A model generated the notes under the pieces. The model searched no databases and was not told the DNA's origin. It saw nothing but the letters and a program-made list of their open reading frames with translations. From an uncultured Paracoccaceae bacterium (GTDB lineage: Bacteria > Pseudomonadota > Alphaproteobacteria > Rhodobacterales > Rhodobacteraceae), in assembly GCA_947493145.1 (NCBI GenBank), contig CANLPZ010000002.1, positions 1 through 64,000 on the forward strand: a DNA stretch of 64,000 nt, written 5' to 3'. Below are positions 43,475 to 51,663 of this stretch, in pieces. The position numbers were made by a program, and so were the translations under genes. How positions within the stretch are numbered: the stretch's first letter is position 1; every line of letters begins with the position of its first letter.

Positions 43475-44356
43475 TCACGACGTGAACTTTTCATCGATCG
43501 TTGGAATGTCGTGGTGCGAAAGGAGCAATACGCCGGTCGAAAATGCAAGGTCCTTGGCGCTTTGTGTGAAGTTTGAATTGGTCAAAACCCCAACACCATC
43601 AAGTGAATAGTGGCTTTTTCCTGCGTGTGCTTCTTGGATCGCTTTGTTTCCAACCGCAGAACTGTAAAGCTTGCATTGTAAGCCAATTTTTTTTCCGTCT
43701 TTTTCCGCGATGACGTCGATCCCTTGGTCGCCTGATCCCTGTGTGACTTCTGCATTCCAGTCAAAGGCGGAAAGTGAATCCGCTACCCAGCGTTCGAATT
43801 CGTGACCATCGAAAGGAAGAAAATTGGAATCAAACCCCTTTTTGGCATTTTCATCATCTATGAAATTCAAGTGGTCGAAAATGATCGACTTCGCTTCCGC
43901 TTCTGGAATCGCTTGATGATCCAAATCGATACTCGCGCAAAATTCGATGATTGCATCGTCGGATGTGTCAGAAGTAACGACACCGTAGTCGTTTTTCTTG
44001 ATCGCCCTTTGGAGGTTTCTACTCAACGCGACACGATGCAAGTCGATTGCGTCAATCAAACGTTCCCTTTCAACGAAACGACGCCGCAAATGCTCTTTTC
44101 TAAGCGTGGTTTTTCTCTGCTCCTTTTCCAAAGCCAATGCGAATTGCTGATCCGTTGCTTTTTTGCGTTTTCTTTTTAGAAAAATCCAACTGACGATTGG
44201 AGCACCAACAAAAACATACATAATTAAAAATATAGAAATGATGCCGAAGTTCGTTGAGTTTTCTGGATCCACTAGCAAGGCCATAACTATTGAAGCCAGT
44301 AAGAACTGCAGTAGCCAAAGTCCAATGAAAGAAAGAAAAAAACGAACAAATTTCAT
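43475..44356 (-). CDS. Membrane-anchored Mrr-type restriction endonuclease-like protein
   Basis: A 293-residue protein. Two membrane helices (about 6-28 and 38-60) lead into a basic, charged helical region (60-125), a linker, and a C-terminal Mrr catalytic domain from about 183. That domain has E187 in GHEFERW, G-S-G-D-Q-G-I-D214, and Q227-C-K229, which match the nuclease D-(Q/E)xK site. The catalytic residues look intact. Mrr proteins cut modified DNA; anchoring to the membrane is unusual for plain restriction and suggests action on incoming DNA. AAGGA precedes the start. It stands alone after the rpmE terminator. Confidence 0.8.
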   Translation of the reverse strand: MKFVRFFLSFIGLWLLQFLLASIVMALLVDPENSTNFGIISIFLIMYVFVGAPIVSWIFLKRKRKKATDQQFALALEKEQRKTTLRKEHLRRRFVERERLIDAIDLHRVALSRNLQRAIKKNDYGVVTSDTSDDAIIEFCASIDLDHQAIPEAEAKSIIFDHLNFIDDENAKKGFDSNFLPFDGHEFERWVADSLSAFDWNAEVTQGSGDQGIDVIAEKDGKKIGLQCKLYSSAVGNKAIQEAHAGKSHYSLDGVGVLTNSNFTQSAKDLAFSTGVLLLSHHDIPTIDEKFTS

Positions 44357-44457
44357 TTAGTAGTCCTTAAAGTACTGACATCAACCTAAGGTGGAATTTG
44401 AGGAAAGCCAATCAAAAAGTTAACTGTTCTTCGATGATTTGAATTTTTCTCGGCCCC

Positions 44458-44493
44458 ATAAAAAACGCCGCCCTGTTTCCAGCGCGGCGTTTT
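44458..44493 (-). terminator. Terminator after rpmE
   Basis: Ten-bp stem AAAACGCCGC/GCGGCGTTTT (44462-44471 with 44484-44493). On the minus strand it is followed by T6, 20 bases after the rpmE stop. Ends the rplS-rpmE transcript. Confidence 0.88.
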
Positions 44494-44513
44494 CAAATCG
44501 ATAGTGCAGAGGT

Positions 44514-44735
44514 TTAGAAACCAAAGCCTTCGTATTTTGATTTAAACTTAGACACACGGCCACCAGTGTCCATAAGTTTGGCGCTGCCGCCGTTCCATGC
44601 AGGGTGTGCAGATGGGTCAATATCCAGCGCCATTGTGTCGCCTTCTTTGCCCCATGTGGATTTCATTTTGATCACTGTACCGTCTGTCAATTTGACGTCG
44701 ATAAAGTGGTAATCTGGGTGCAGATCGTTTTTCAT
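44514..44735 (-). CDS. rpmE: 50S ribosomal protein L31 (cysteine-less type)
   Basis: bL31, 73 residues, bridging the two subunits. It opens [20 protein letters not shown] and ends [10 protein letters not shown]. The zinc CxxC pair of the C+ type is absent, so this is the zinc-free paralogue type; in bacteria with both it is induced by low zinc, but here it follows rplS as the apparent main copy. AAGGA lies 7 bases upstream. Confidence 0.94.
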   Translation of the reverse strand: MKNDLHPDYHFIDVKLTDGTVIKMKSTWGKEGDTMALDIDPSAHPAWNGGSAKLMDTGGRVSKFKSKYEGFGF

Positions 44736-44746
44736 GACGTTTATCC

Positions 44747-45121
44747 TTAAGACTTCTTAGGCTTGTAGTTTGTATCCTCAGCGATACGTGCGGATTTACC
44801 GCGACGTGTGCGAAGATAGTACAACTTGGCGCGACGGACGCGACCACGACGAACAACAGTGATGCTGTCGATGTTTTGTGAATGCAATGGGAACACACGT
44901 TCCACGCCTTCACCGAAAGAGATTTTGCGAACTGTGAACGATCCGGCGATGCCTGAACCGTTTTTACGGGCGATACACACGCCTTCGTAGTTCTGAACAC
45001 GGCTACGTGAGCCTTCGGTCACTTTGTAACCGACGCGGATGGTGTCACCCGCTTTGAAGTCGGGAATATCTTTCCCGAGGGCGGCAATTTGTTCCGCCTC
45101 TAGCTGTGCGATAAGATCCAT
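44747..45121 (-). CDS. rplS: 50S ribosomal protein L19
   Basis: bL19, 124 residues, at the subunit interface. Typical stretches are [22 protein letters not shown] in part, FEGVCIA-type [14 protein letters not shown], and [23 protein letters not shown] (in part). AGGAGG lies 5 bases before the start. It is last but one in the ffh-to-rpmE cluster. Confidence 0.96.
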   Translation of the reverse strand: MDLIAQLEAEQIAALGKDIPDFKAGDTIRVGYKVTEGSRSRVQNYEGVCIARKNGSGIAGSFTVRKISFGEGVERVFPLHSQNIDSITVVRRGRVRRAKLYYLRTRRGKSARIAEDTNYKPKKS

Positions 45122-45428
45122 TGGATCCTCCTATGATGCTTGTGGTTGGTCCACAAAGTATGTTTGCGCGGTCTCAGAGCTCTTGGTCTTTTACCGGGTT
45201 CGCACATCGCGCCCGCCAGAGGTCAGATCGTCATTCCTTTTGTTGTGTTTCGGCGCCTATGTCTGGCAGCGTCTACATGGGCCAAAGCAGCACCCGTATC
45301 CATCTGTCAGAGCGTCAATCGACAACAGCCAAAGAATCGGGTCTGTGCCCGATGTCCATGAACTGCGCCCGTATAGGCGGATTTTGCAACGTGATCAAGG
45401 CCGCAATCTGGTCTGTGGCCTTTATAAA
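45122..45428. other. Leader region of rplS
   Basis: These 307 bases between the lipoprotein gene and rplS hold no convincing gene. On the minus strand there is a hairpin ATCGGG/CCCGAT at 45336-45353 followed by TCTTT, possibly the end of the lipoprotein transcript. A TTGTGG/CCACAA hairpin at 45140-45156 lies just before the rplS ribosome binding site and could be a regulatory leader. Confidence 0.45.
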
Positions 45429-45728
45429 TTAAGGCGTATCGCCGGCGGTGGACGTCGTTGACGATGTCCCTTCGCCGCCACTGAGCGTGGCCAACAGCGC
45501 AAGTCCTGCGACTGCGCCAACAGTTAGCGTTGCATTCCGGCTTAGCGAATTGCTTGGCGCGCCACCATTTACACAGTGGCCTGGCGCCTGTTCCGTGGCC
45601 GTATGGGTCAATTCGCTGTTGAAGGAATGCGAATGGGTGCATGTGGTACCAAACACGTGGGTATGCATACAGCCCGACACCAATGTCGCGCCTGTAAGCA
45701 ATGAAAGAAGTTTGACGTGTCTGCGCAT
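45429..45728 (-). CDS. Small lipoprotein
   Basis: A 99-residue protein with a lipoprotein signal: MRRHVKLLSLLTGATLVSGC, with the lipobox cysteine at 20. The first part of the mature region is rich in His and Thr (HTHVFGTTCTHSHSF). A second hydrophobic stretch TLTVGAVAGLALLATLSGG follows, then a Ser/Thr tail. No family recognised. The start at 45728 gives a proper signal; an ATG five codons upstream is possible. It lies between trmD and rplS in the same direction. Confidence 0.7.
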   Translation of the reverse strand: MRRHVKLLSLLTGATLVSGCMHTHVFGTTCTHSHSFNSELTHTATEQAPGHCVNGGAPSNSLSRNATLTVGAVAGLALLATLSGGEGTSSTTSTAGDTP

Positions 45729-45914
45729 GTGTTGCCCCCGCAATCGTACTGATTAAATCGATTATCTAATGGCGCGACTATATCAGGCGATTGGACCGAG
45801 GAAAGGCCGTTGTCAAAAGAATGTACTGGTTGTTCGAAAATCGTGTCGACGCAACGGCACCCTGTATTTCCAATTCAGACTTCACGTATCCTTTTCCTAA
45901 TCAAAGGAGCGACC

Positions 45915-46409
45915 ATGACCAAACTCAACCGTCTAAGCCGTCTTGTGACGTCAATAGAAACGAAAGTCCCTGGATTCGCGCGAAAAAAGGTGATGAGTTT
46001 TGCGCTGGGACGCGTTGTTAAAATGGTTGGAACCGCGCGGTTGGAATGTTTGGAACTGACACCAACGAAGTCCACATTTGTCATTCGAAACAAGCGGCGC
46101 AATCAAAACCATATCGGCAGTGTACATGCCGCGGGGATGGCATTGGCTGCGGAAACGGCATCTGGGCTTGTTTTTGGCATGAGTGTTCCAGACGATAAAA
46201 TTCCTGTTTTGAAAACGATGCATGTCGATTACGTCAAACGTTGCGTCGGGGATTTAGTCGCGACCGCGAAAATGACGCCAGATCAAATTGAACGTGTGCA
46301 AAGCGAAGAAAAAGGCGACATGGATGTTCATGTGACTTGCGTCGACGGCGACGGAAAAGAACCGATTGAGGTGACGATGACGTGGGCGTGGGTTTCGAAA
46401 ACGCGCTAG
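45915..46409 (+). CDS. Hotdog-fold thioesterase-like protein (DUF4442 type)
   Basis: A 164-residue protein with a hotdog-fold pattern: the central helix segment HIGSVHAAGMALAAETASGLVFGMSV, then KTMHVDYVKRCVGDLVATAKM and a final VTMTWAWVSK strand. It resembles DUF4442/PaaI-like acyl-CoA thioesterases; the substrate is unknown. AAAGGAG 5 bases upstream sets ATG 45915, although the frame is open from 45810. It is the only plus-strand gene in the translation cluster and splits it in two. Confidence 0.8.
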   Translation: MTKLNRLSRLVTSIETKVPGFARKKVMSFALGRVVKMVGTARLECLELTPTKSTFVIRNKRRNQNHIGSVHAAGMALAAETASGLVFGMSVPDDKIPVLKTMHVDYVKRCVGDLVATAKMTPDQIERVQSEEKGDMDVHVTCVDGDGKEPIEVTMTWAWVSKTR

Positions 46410-46490
46410 TCGTAAAGGTACCCATTTGTTGACGTCGAGATCAAATCGAACATTCGCCAACCTCAATGGTGAAATGCCTGATGGAACGGA

Positions 46491-47288
46491 TTAGTCTTTT
46501 CGGCTTGCCGCGTAGGTTTCCCACAGGTCAGGGCGTCGCGCTTGTGTGATTTTTTCACTTTGTTCACGCCGCCATTTCGCGACTTTGCCATGATCGCCAG
46601 AGGTTAGAACCTCGGGAATTTCGCGCCCCATCCATTCTGCGGGACGGGTGTATTGTGGGTGTTCCAGCAATCCGTTTGAAAAGCTTTCGTCGACAATGCT
46701 TTCGGCGTTTCCCAAGACGTCCGGCAATAATCGCACAGTTGCATCAATCATGGCTTGCGCGGGCAGCTCCCCACCCGTCAGGACAAAATCACCAAGACTG
46801 ATTTCTTCGATGCCGTAGTGTTCGATAACACGTTCGTCGATGCCTTCGAAACGACCACACAGGACCGTCACACCGTCAGCTTTGGACAGGGTTTGCGCGA
46901 TTTGTTGGGTTAATGGACGTCCGCGTGGTGACATGTAAATAATGGGCCAATTTCCGCGCGTCCCACGTTGGGCGTGATCAATTGCACGGCCCAAAACATC
47001 CGCCCGCATCACCATGCCAGCCCCCCCACCTGATGGTGTATCATCGACATTGCGGTGCTTGCCTTCACCAAACTGACGCAAGTCAACCGTTTCTAACTGC
47101 CATTTCCCGTCTTTTAACGCTTTGCCCGTCAGGCTTTCCCCCAAAATTCCTGGAAAAGCATCGGGAAAAAGCGTGATGATCCTAGCCATCCAAACATTCG
47201 CTAAACGTTGTTTTGGCGCCATCAAGTCGCGTGGTTGCAACGTGGCCGAAATTGACTTGCGACCGTGGGATTTTGTGGGGGCGGCCAT
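46491..47288 (-). CDS. trmD: tRNA (guanine-N1)-methyltransferase TrmD
   Basis: Makes m1G37 in tRNAs reading CNN/GGN codons and prevents frameshifting. The 265 residues contain the trefoil-knot SPOUT core with LFPDAFPGILGESLTGKAL, MSPRGRPLTQQIAQ, LCGRFEGIDERVIEH and DFVLTGGELPAQAMIDA. About 33 residues precede the usual TrmD start (MARIITLFPD). This extension (SHGRKSISATLQPRDL) is kept because it reads as a conserved-looking peptide, but a start at the second or third Met is possible. Five bases from rimM. Confidence 0.93.
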   Translation of the reverse strand: MAAPTKSHGRKSISATLQPRDLMAPKQRLANVWMARIITLFPDAFPGILGESLTGKALKDGKWQLETVDLRQFGEGKHRNVDDTPSGGGAGMVMRADVLGRAIDHAQRGTRGNWPIIYMSPRGRPLTQQIAQTLSKADGVTVLCGRFEGIDERVIEHYGIEEISLGDFVLTGGELPAQAMIDATVRLLPDVLGNAESIVDESFSNGLLEHPQYTRPAEWMGREIPEVLTSGDHGKVAKWRREQSEKITQARRPDLWETYAASRKD

Positions 47289-47292
47289 GGTT

Positions 47293-47793
47293 CTACAAAC
47301 TACCCTCTGGCGGGTCCGCGATTATTCGACCGGCGACGACATCTACTGTTGGAATATTCACTTTTGTGAACGGCAACAAAATTGGTGTCGAGGCGCCAGG
47401 CGCTGTGATTTCCAAAATGTCGCCTGCACCATGGTTTACTACGTTTTTCACTTTGCCAAGCGCCGCGCCGCCTGTGTCCAAAACCTCTAACCCGATCAAA
47501 TCGTTATAATAAAACTCATCGTCCGGCAGATCCGGTAATTTGCTGCGTTCGGCACAAAGCTGCGTGCCCTTTAACGCATCGGCTTGGTCCTTGGTTGTGA
47601 CGCCAGTGATCCGTGCCGTGAACCCGTTTTTCGTTGACCCAGTAAGTTCAACTTTGAATTCGCGTGTGCCATCTTCGGACACAAGGTCATAAACTTCGAT
47701 ATCTTGCGGGTTCGCACAATACGATTTCAGACGTATTTCGCCCTTGACGCCAAACGCCCCGGCTACGCTGCCGACTATCACCAAATCGCTCAT
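47293..47793 (-). CDS. rimM: 16S rRNA processing factor RimM
   Basis: Assists 30S head assembly and 16S maturation by binding S19. The 166 residues have the N-terminal RimM barrel ([20 protein letters not shown] in shortened form) and a C-terminal PRC-type barrel ([16 protein letters not shown]). The start at 47793 is set by AAAGGA upstream; an open frame to 47832 lacks one. Followed by trmD in the usual order. Confidence 0.94.
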   Translation of the reverse strand: MSDLVIVGSVAGAFGVKGEIRLKSYCANPQDIEVYDLVSEDGTREFKVELTGSTKNGFTARITGVTTKDQADALKGTQLCAERSKLPDLPDDEFYYNDLIGLEVLDTGGAALGKVKNVVNHGAGDILEITAPGASTPILLPFTKVNIPTVDVVAGRIIADPPEGSL

Positions 47794-47856
47794 GTTTTTT
47801 CCTTTGCCACATGTGGCTGTGTTCGACCCCAAAATAGCGGATCAATTTGCGCTGTG

Positions 47857-48486
47857 CTAGCGGGTTTCGATTTCCAGTTTTGCCGCGCGTTTTTCCCAAC
47901 CCAAGGTTTCCAATTCAGGCGTGTCATCTGTTGATTGTGGATATCCAACACAAAGGTAGGCCACCAATTTCCAATTTTCGTTGACGTCTAAGTCACGGGC
48001 CAATTGTGTGTCGTCAAGGATCGAAACCCAACCAACCCCGATGCCTTCGGCGCGGGCGGCAAGCCAGAACAGCATGATTGCAGTAACGACAGAATAGCGG
48101 CGCATTTCTGGCATCGTTTCGGCACCCAACCCTTTGCCTTTTGTCGTGCCGTCGTCACAGAAAATGGCCAATTGGATCGGAGCATCCGACATGCCAGACA
48201 GTTTTAGGTTGGCATAAAATTCTGCGTCGCTCCCACTATAGCCCTCAAGCGCGTCGGCGTTTGCCGACTTGAAATTCGCATATGCTTTTGCGCGTATCTC
48301 TGGGGTTTCGAGTCGAAGAATACGCCAAGGTTCTGACAGCCCAACCGACGGGGCCATCGAAAAGACAGAGAGGCAGCGCATCAACGCTGCCTCGTCTATT
48401 GGATCGGTGCGAAAGCGGCGCACATCGCGCCGCCAGCGCATCAAATCGCGCAAAGAGGATCGGAATGCCTCATCAAATTGCTGCAT
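47857..48486 (-). CDS. bluB: 5,6-dimethylbenzimidazole synthase
   Basis: Nitroreductase-fold flavin enzyme that breaks down FMNH2 to the lower ligand of vitamin B12. The 209 residues show RDLMRWRRDVRRFR at about 13-26, SMAPSVGLSEPWRIL (about 43-57) and EGIGVGWVSILD, which set BluB apart from ordinary nitroreductases. It is placed between rpsP (13 bases upstream) and rimM (63 bases downstream), a translation operon, with no other cobalamin gene nearby. Confidence 0.88.
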   Translation of the reverse strand: MQQFDEAFRSSLRDLMRWRRDVRRFRTDPIDEAALMRCLSVFSMAPSVGLSEPWRILRLETPEIRAKAYANFKSANADALEGYSGSDAEFYANLKLSGMSDAPIQLAIFCDDGTTKGKGLGAETMPEMRRYSVVTAIMLFWLAARAEGIGVGWVSILDDTQLARDLDVNENWKLVAYLCVGYPQSTDDTPELETLGWEKRAAKLEIETR

Positions 48487-48499
48487 TCCGATTACGCCC

Positions 48500-48916
48500 T
48501 TACTCTTCAGCCGCTGCTTCTTCTGCAGGAGCTTCTTCCGCTGGAGCCGCTGCAGCTTCTGCCGCTGCTTCAGCAGCTTCGGCTGCTTTTGCTGCTTTTT
48601 CTTCGATGCGCTCTAGCGCTTTTTTACCTGGTTTAGCTTTCTCAGGGTTATTGCGTTCTTTTTTCTCAACAACGCCAGCAGCTTCCAGCATACGTGACAC
48701 ACGGTCAGTGACTTGTGCGCCTTCGCCCAACCAGTACTGAACGCGTTCCATATCCATTTTCACGCGCTCTTCGCTGTCTTTTGGAAGAAGAGGGTTATAT
48801 GTACCCAATTTTTCAACATAACGACCATCGCGTGGCATACGGCTGTCAGCCGCAACGATGCGATAGAAAGGACGTTTTTTTGAACCGCCGCGTGCGAGAC
48901 GAATTTTCATTGCCAT
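48500..48916 (-). CDS. rpsP: 30S ribosomal protein S16
   Basis: bS16, required for 30S assembly. The first 80 residues are the conserved domain ([20 protein letters not shown] in part; [14 protein letters not shown] [15 protein letters not shown]). The protein runs to 138 residues, longer than the usual 80-90, with an Ala/Glu/Lys-rich tail common in alphaproteobacteria. GGAGAAATC before the start is a good ribosome binding site. Confidence 0.96.
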   Translation of the reverse strand: MAMKIRLARGGSKKRPFYRIVAADSRMPRDGRYVEKLGTYNPLLPKDSEERVKMDMERVQYWLGEGAQVTDRVSRMLEAAGVVEKKERNNPEKAKPGKKALERIEEKAAKAAEAAEAAAEAAAAPAEEAPAEEAAAEE

Positions 48917-48956
48917 GGTGATTTCTCCTAATTTGGCTTTAGCGAGCTAATGCTCG

Positions 48957-49253
48957 TTATTCTTGGTGTTTCTTGTGGTGCTGAATGACTTCAGCGATGA
49001 TGAAGTTCAGGAATTTCTTTGCAAATTCCGGATCAAGGTGGGCATCCAGTGCAAGGTTTTGAAGTCGCTCAATTTGGCGCGCCTCACGCAATGGGTCAGA
49101 CGGGGGCAAAGTGTGCTGTGCCTTGAGTTGACCCACAGCTTTCGTGTGCTTGAAACGTTCTGCCAGTGTGTAAACCAGCACAGCATCCAATCGGTCGATG
49201 CTTTCGCGATACTCTTTCAGCAGCTCCGCTGCACGTGTGGCGTCGTCTGTCAT
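48957..49253 (-). CDS. Chorismate mutase (AroQ type)
   Basis: An all-helical 98-residue AroQ-class protein, probably turning chorismate into prephenate. It shows the AroQ pattern ELLKEYRESIDRLDAVLVYTLAERF, a lysine at KAVGQLK, and REARQIERLQNLA. The start at 49253 overlaps the GNAT stop (ATGA), so the two are coupled; an open frame to 49289 is ignored. A stand-alone mutase inside the ffh-rpsP cluster. Confidence 0.88.
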   Translation of the reverse strand: MTDDATRAAELLKEYRESIDRLDAVLVYTLAERFKHTKAVGQLKAQHTLPPSDPLREARQIERLQNLALDAHLDPEFAKKFLNFIIAEVIQHHKKHQE

Positions 49254-49765
49254 ACGGCCTCCGGTCTGGTGTGGCGGTAAATGTCGCAAGGGGCATCTGG
49301 GTGCGGTTGCGGAGCGTCCGGATCAAGAACGGCCCCCATATGCATTGCAAGAGCCGCTGAACGCGTGTTGTCACGGCCCACGTAATGCACGACCGTATCC
49401 CAATCGAGCACTTCGAACGCGTGGTCGATCGCTGCACGTGCGGCCTCTGCGGCGTAGCCTTTGCCTTCGAACCCTTCAAAGATAGACCAGCCGATTTCGG
49501 TTTCTGGCCAATCCGCAGGGGTCCAAGGGCCGATCAAGCCGATGATTTGACCTGTGTCTTTGGTTGTTACGGCCCACATGCCGTAACCGTAAATGTCCCA
49601 ATGGCCAACTTCGGCGGCAAACTGTCGCCATGCTTTGCCCAACGTGAATGGACCGCCGACACCGACCGAACGATCCGACATAAAGAAATCGCGCACAGGG
49701 TCCCAGTCCCCCCCCGTGGGGCGGCGTAGGATCAAGCGTTCGGTTTCAAGAATATCGTGGGTCAT
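49250..49765 (-). CDS. GNAT N-acetyltransferase (RimJ/RimL type)
   Basis: A 171-residue acetyltransferase with ETERLILRRPTGGDWDPVRDF at the N-terminus (shortened), a central EIGWSIFEGFEGKGYAAEAARAAIDHAF including the acetyl-CoA loop (here G-F-E-G-K-G-Y-A), and NTRSAALAMHMGA. It starts immediately after the ffh stop. RimJ/RimL relatives modify ribosomal proteins, but the target here is unknown. Confidence 0.9.
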   Translation of the reverse strand: MTHDILETERLILRRPTGGDWDPVRDFFMSDRSVGVGGPFTLGKAWRQFAAEVGHWDIYGYGMWAVTTKDTGQIIGLIGPWTPADWPETEIGWSIFEGFEGKGYAAEAARAAIDHAFEVLDWDTVVHYVGRDNTRSAALAMHMGAVLDPDAPQPHPDAPCDIYRHTRPEAV

Positions 49766-51274
49766 TTATTTCTTTTTCCCAAACCCGCTGAGGCCAGGAG
49801 GCAAGGCTCCGCCGCCAAGTCCAGGTAAACCACCAGGTAATCCACCGCCGGGCATTTTTGCGCCAAGCTGTTTGGCGGCTTGTTCCAAAGCAGTTGGATC
49901 GTTCATATCGGGCATTCCGCCGCCTTTGCCGAACATGCCTTTCATGGCCTGTTTCAGCATTCCGCCTTTGCCCATTTTGCCCATCTTTTTCATCATGTCC
50001 GACATTTGTCGGTGCATTTTCAAAAGCTTGTTCAGTTCTGACACTTCAAGACCGGCACCTTTGGCGATCCGTTTTTTGCGCGAAGCGGCCAAGAGTTGCG
50101 GGTTGGCGCGTTCGCGTTTGGTCATTGATTGGATGAGGGCGATTTGGCGGCGCAGGATGCTGTCGTCGAAACCAGCTTGTTCCACTTGTTTGGCCATTTT
50201 CCCCATGCCTGGCATCATTCCCATCATGCCTTCCATACCGCCCATTTTCAGCATTTGCTCAAGCTGCATTTTTAGGTCGTTCATGTTGAATTGGCCCTTT
50301 TGGAACCGCTTCATCATTTTTTCGGCTTGTTCGGCCTCGATGGTCTCTTGCGCTTTTTCAACAAGGCTGACGATGTCACCCATGCCAAGAATACGACCCG
50401 CAATACGTTCAGGGTGGAATTCCTCGATCGCGTCCATCTTTTCGCCAAGACCAACGTATTTGATTGGCTTGCCGGTAACGGCCCGCATTGACAGGGCTGC
50501 ACCACCACGTCCGTCACCGTCCATACGGGTCAGAACCACGCCTGAGACGCCGATTTTGCCGTCGAATTCTTCGGCAACATTCACGGCGTCCTGACCAGTC
50601 AGGCCGTCGACAACCAAAAGCGTTTCACGCGGGTTTGCCACATCGCGCACGGCGGCGGCTTCGGCGATCAGTTCTTCGTCGATATGCAAACGACCAGCGG
50701 TGTCGAGCATGTAAACATCGTACCCGCCAAGCGTTGCCTGTTGTTTGGCGCGTTTCGCGATATCGACAGGTTTTTCACCTTTAACAATCGGCAAAGTATC
50801 CACGCCGATTTGCAGGCCAAGGATGGCCAACTGTTCCATCGCCGCAGGGCGGTTCACGTCCAAGGACGCCATCAACACGCGTTTGTTGTTTTTCTCGGTC
50901 AGCCGTTTAGCCAGCTTCGCAGTTGTTGTCGTTTTGCCCGAGCCTTGCAAACCCACCATCAAAATTGGGGCAGGGGGGCTGTCGATTTTTAACTCACCTG
51001 GCTCGCCTTCGCCGGTCAGGGTATCGACCAGCGCATCGTGGACGATTTTCACAACTTGCTGACCAGGCGTTACCGATTTGGTTACGGCTGCGCCGGTCGC
51101 TTGTTCCTGCACCTTTTTGACAAACTCACGCGCGACAGGCAGCGATACGTCGGCCTCAAGCAGTGCAACACGAACTTCGCGCAGGGCGGTTTTGACATCA
51201 TCCTCAGACAGTGCGCCTTGGGATGTTAGTCGATCAAAGACACCAGAGAGGCGTTCGGATAGATTTTCAAACAT
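49766..51274 (-). CDS. ffh: Signal recognition particle protein Ffh (SRP54)
   Basis: GTPase and signal-sequence binder for co-translational membrane targeting. The 502 residues contain an N domain, the G domain with GLQGSGKTTTTAKLA (about 107), DTAGRLHID and TRMDGDGRGGAAL, then a methionine-rich M domain from about 320 (MLKMGGMEGMMGMMPGMGKM in part). It has a Gly/Pro-rich tail. First gene of the minus-strand cluster ending at rpmE. Its SRP RNA gene was not found in the window. Confidence 0.96.
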   Translation of the reverse strand: MFENLSERLSGVFDRLTSQGALSEDDVKTALREVRVALLEADVSLPVAREFVKKVQEQATGAAVTKSVTPGQQVVKIVHDALVDTLTGEGEPGELKIDSPPAPILMVGLQGSGKTTTTAKLAKRLTEKNNKRVLMASLDVNRPAAMEQLAILGLQIGVDTLPIVKGEKPVDIAKRAKQQATLGGYDVYMLDTAGRLHIDEELIAEAAAVRDVANPRETLLVVDGLTGQDAVNVAEEFDGKIGVSGVVLTRMDGDGRGGAALSMRAVTGKPIKYVGLGEKMDAIEEFHPERIAGRILGMGDIVSLVEKAQETIEAEQAEKMMKRFQKGQFNMNDLKMQLEQMLKMGGMEGMMGMMPGMGKMAKQVEQAGFDDSILRRQIALIQSMTKRERANPQLLAASRKKRIAKGAGLEVSELNKLLKMHRQMSDMMKKMGKMGKGGMLKQAMKGMFGKGGGMPDMNDPTALEQAAKQLGAKMPGGGLPGGLPGLGGGALPPGLSGFGKKK

Positions 51275-51663
51275 GCTCTTGGCCCTCCTAAGGCGCTTAC
51301 CACGATGAGCCGCTTATATAGGAAGCGACGGTTAAATGCACAAACGCCCCCATGGGCGAAACTCGCTGATGGGGGGCGATCTTTGGATGACCCAAAGACC
51401 GGAAGCTATGCGGACTTCCGGAAACGTTGAGGCTGCATTACTGGGCCTTGCCGTCAGAGTCAACGGGCTCGGTTTCTTTGGAGGCGTTCGGATAAGGTCC
51501 TAGCAAAAAAAATCCGGTCCAAGACTTCATAATTCAGGTTTCCGTTTCTATCTGAACATCAATCACAAGAAATTGCATAGCGAGTGATCTTGTTTGTGAG
51601 GTATTTTTGCACACAAGAATCCATGAGTTAAAGTAAGTGTGATTTTTCGCACATGAGGGTCAA
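51275..51663. other. Structured intergenic stretch upstream of ffh
   Basis: A 389-base gap between the divergent ffh and LysR genes. It contains three successive hairpins within 77 bases: CGCCCCCAT/ATGGGGGGCG at 51345-51378 (one bulge), TCTTTGG/CCAAAGA at 51380-51398 and CCGGAAG/CTTCCGG at 51399-51421. An A8 run lies at 51507-51514. It may be a leader of ffh or a small RNA; no known family is recognised and no coding frame is credible. Confidence 0.55.

Noticed and set aside
45121..45432. Plus-strand frames of 70-140 codons in the rplS leader region
   Set aside because: Overlapping frames with no ribosome binding sites or domain likeness; composition is like non-coding DNA.
49593..50594. Long plus-strand frame (333 codons) opposite ffh
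   Set aside because: It lies fully antisense to ffh, is rich in Pro, Ser and Ile from reverse reading of Met/Gly codons, and has no ribosome binding site or known domain.
51345..51600. SRP 4.5S RNA or 6S RNA gene next to ffh
   Set aside because: Neither the conserved SRP tetraloop domain bases nor a long 6S-like central bubble could be recognised, so it is left as an unnamed structured region.
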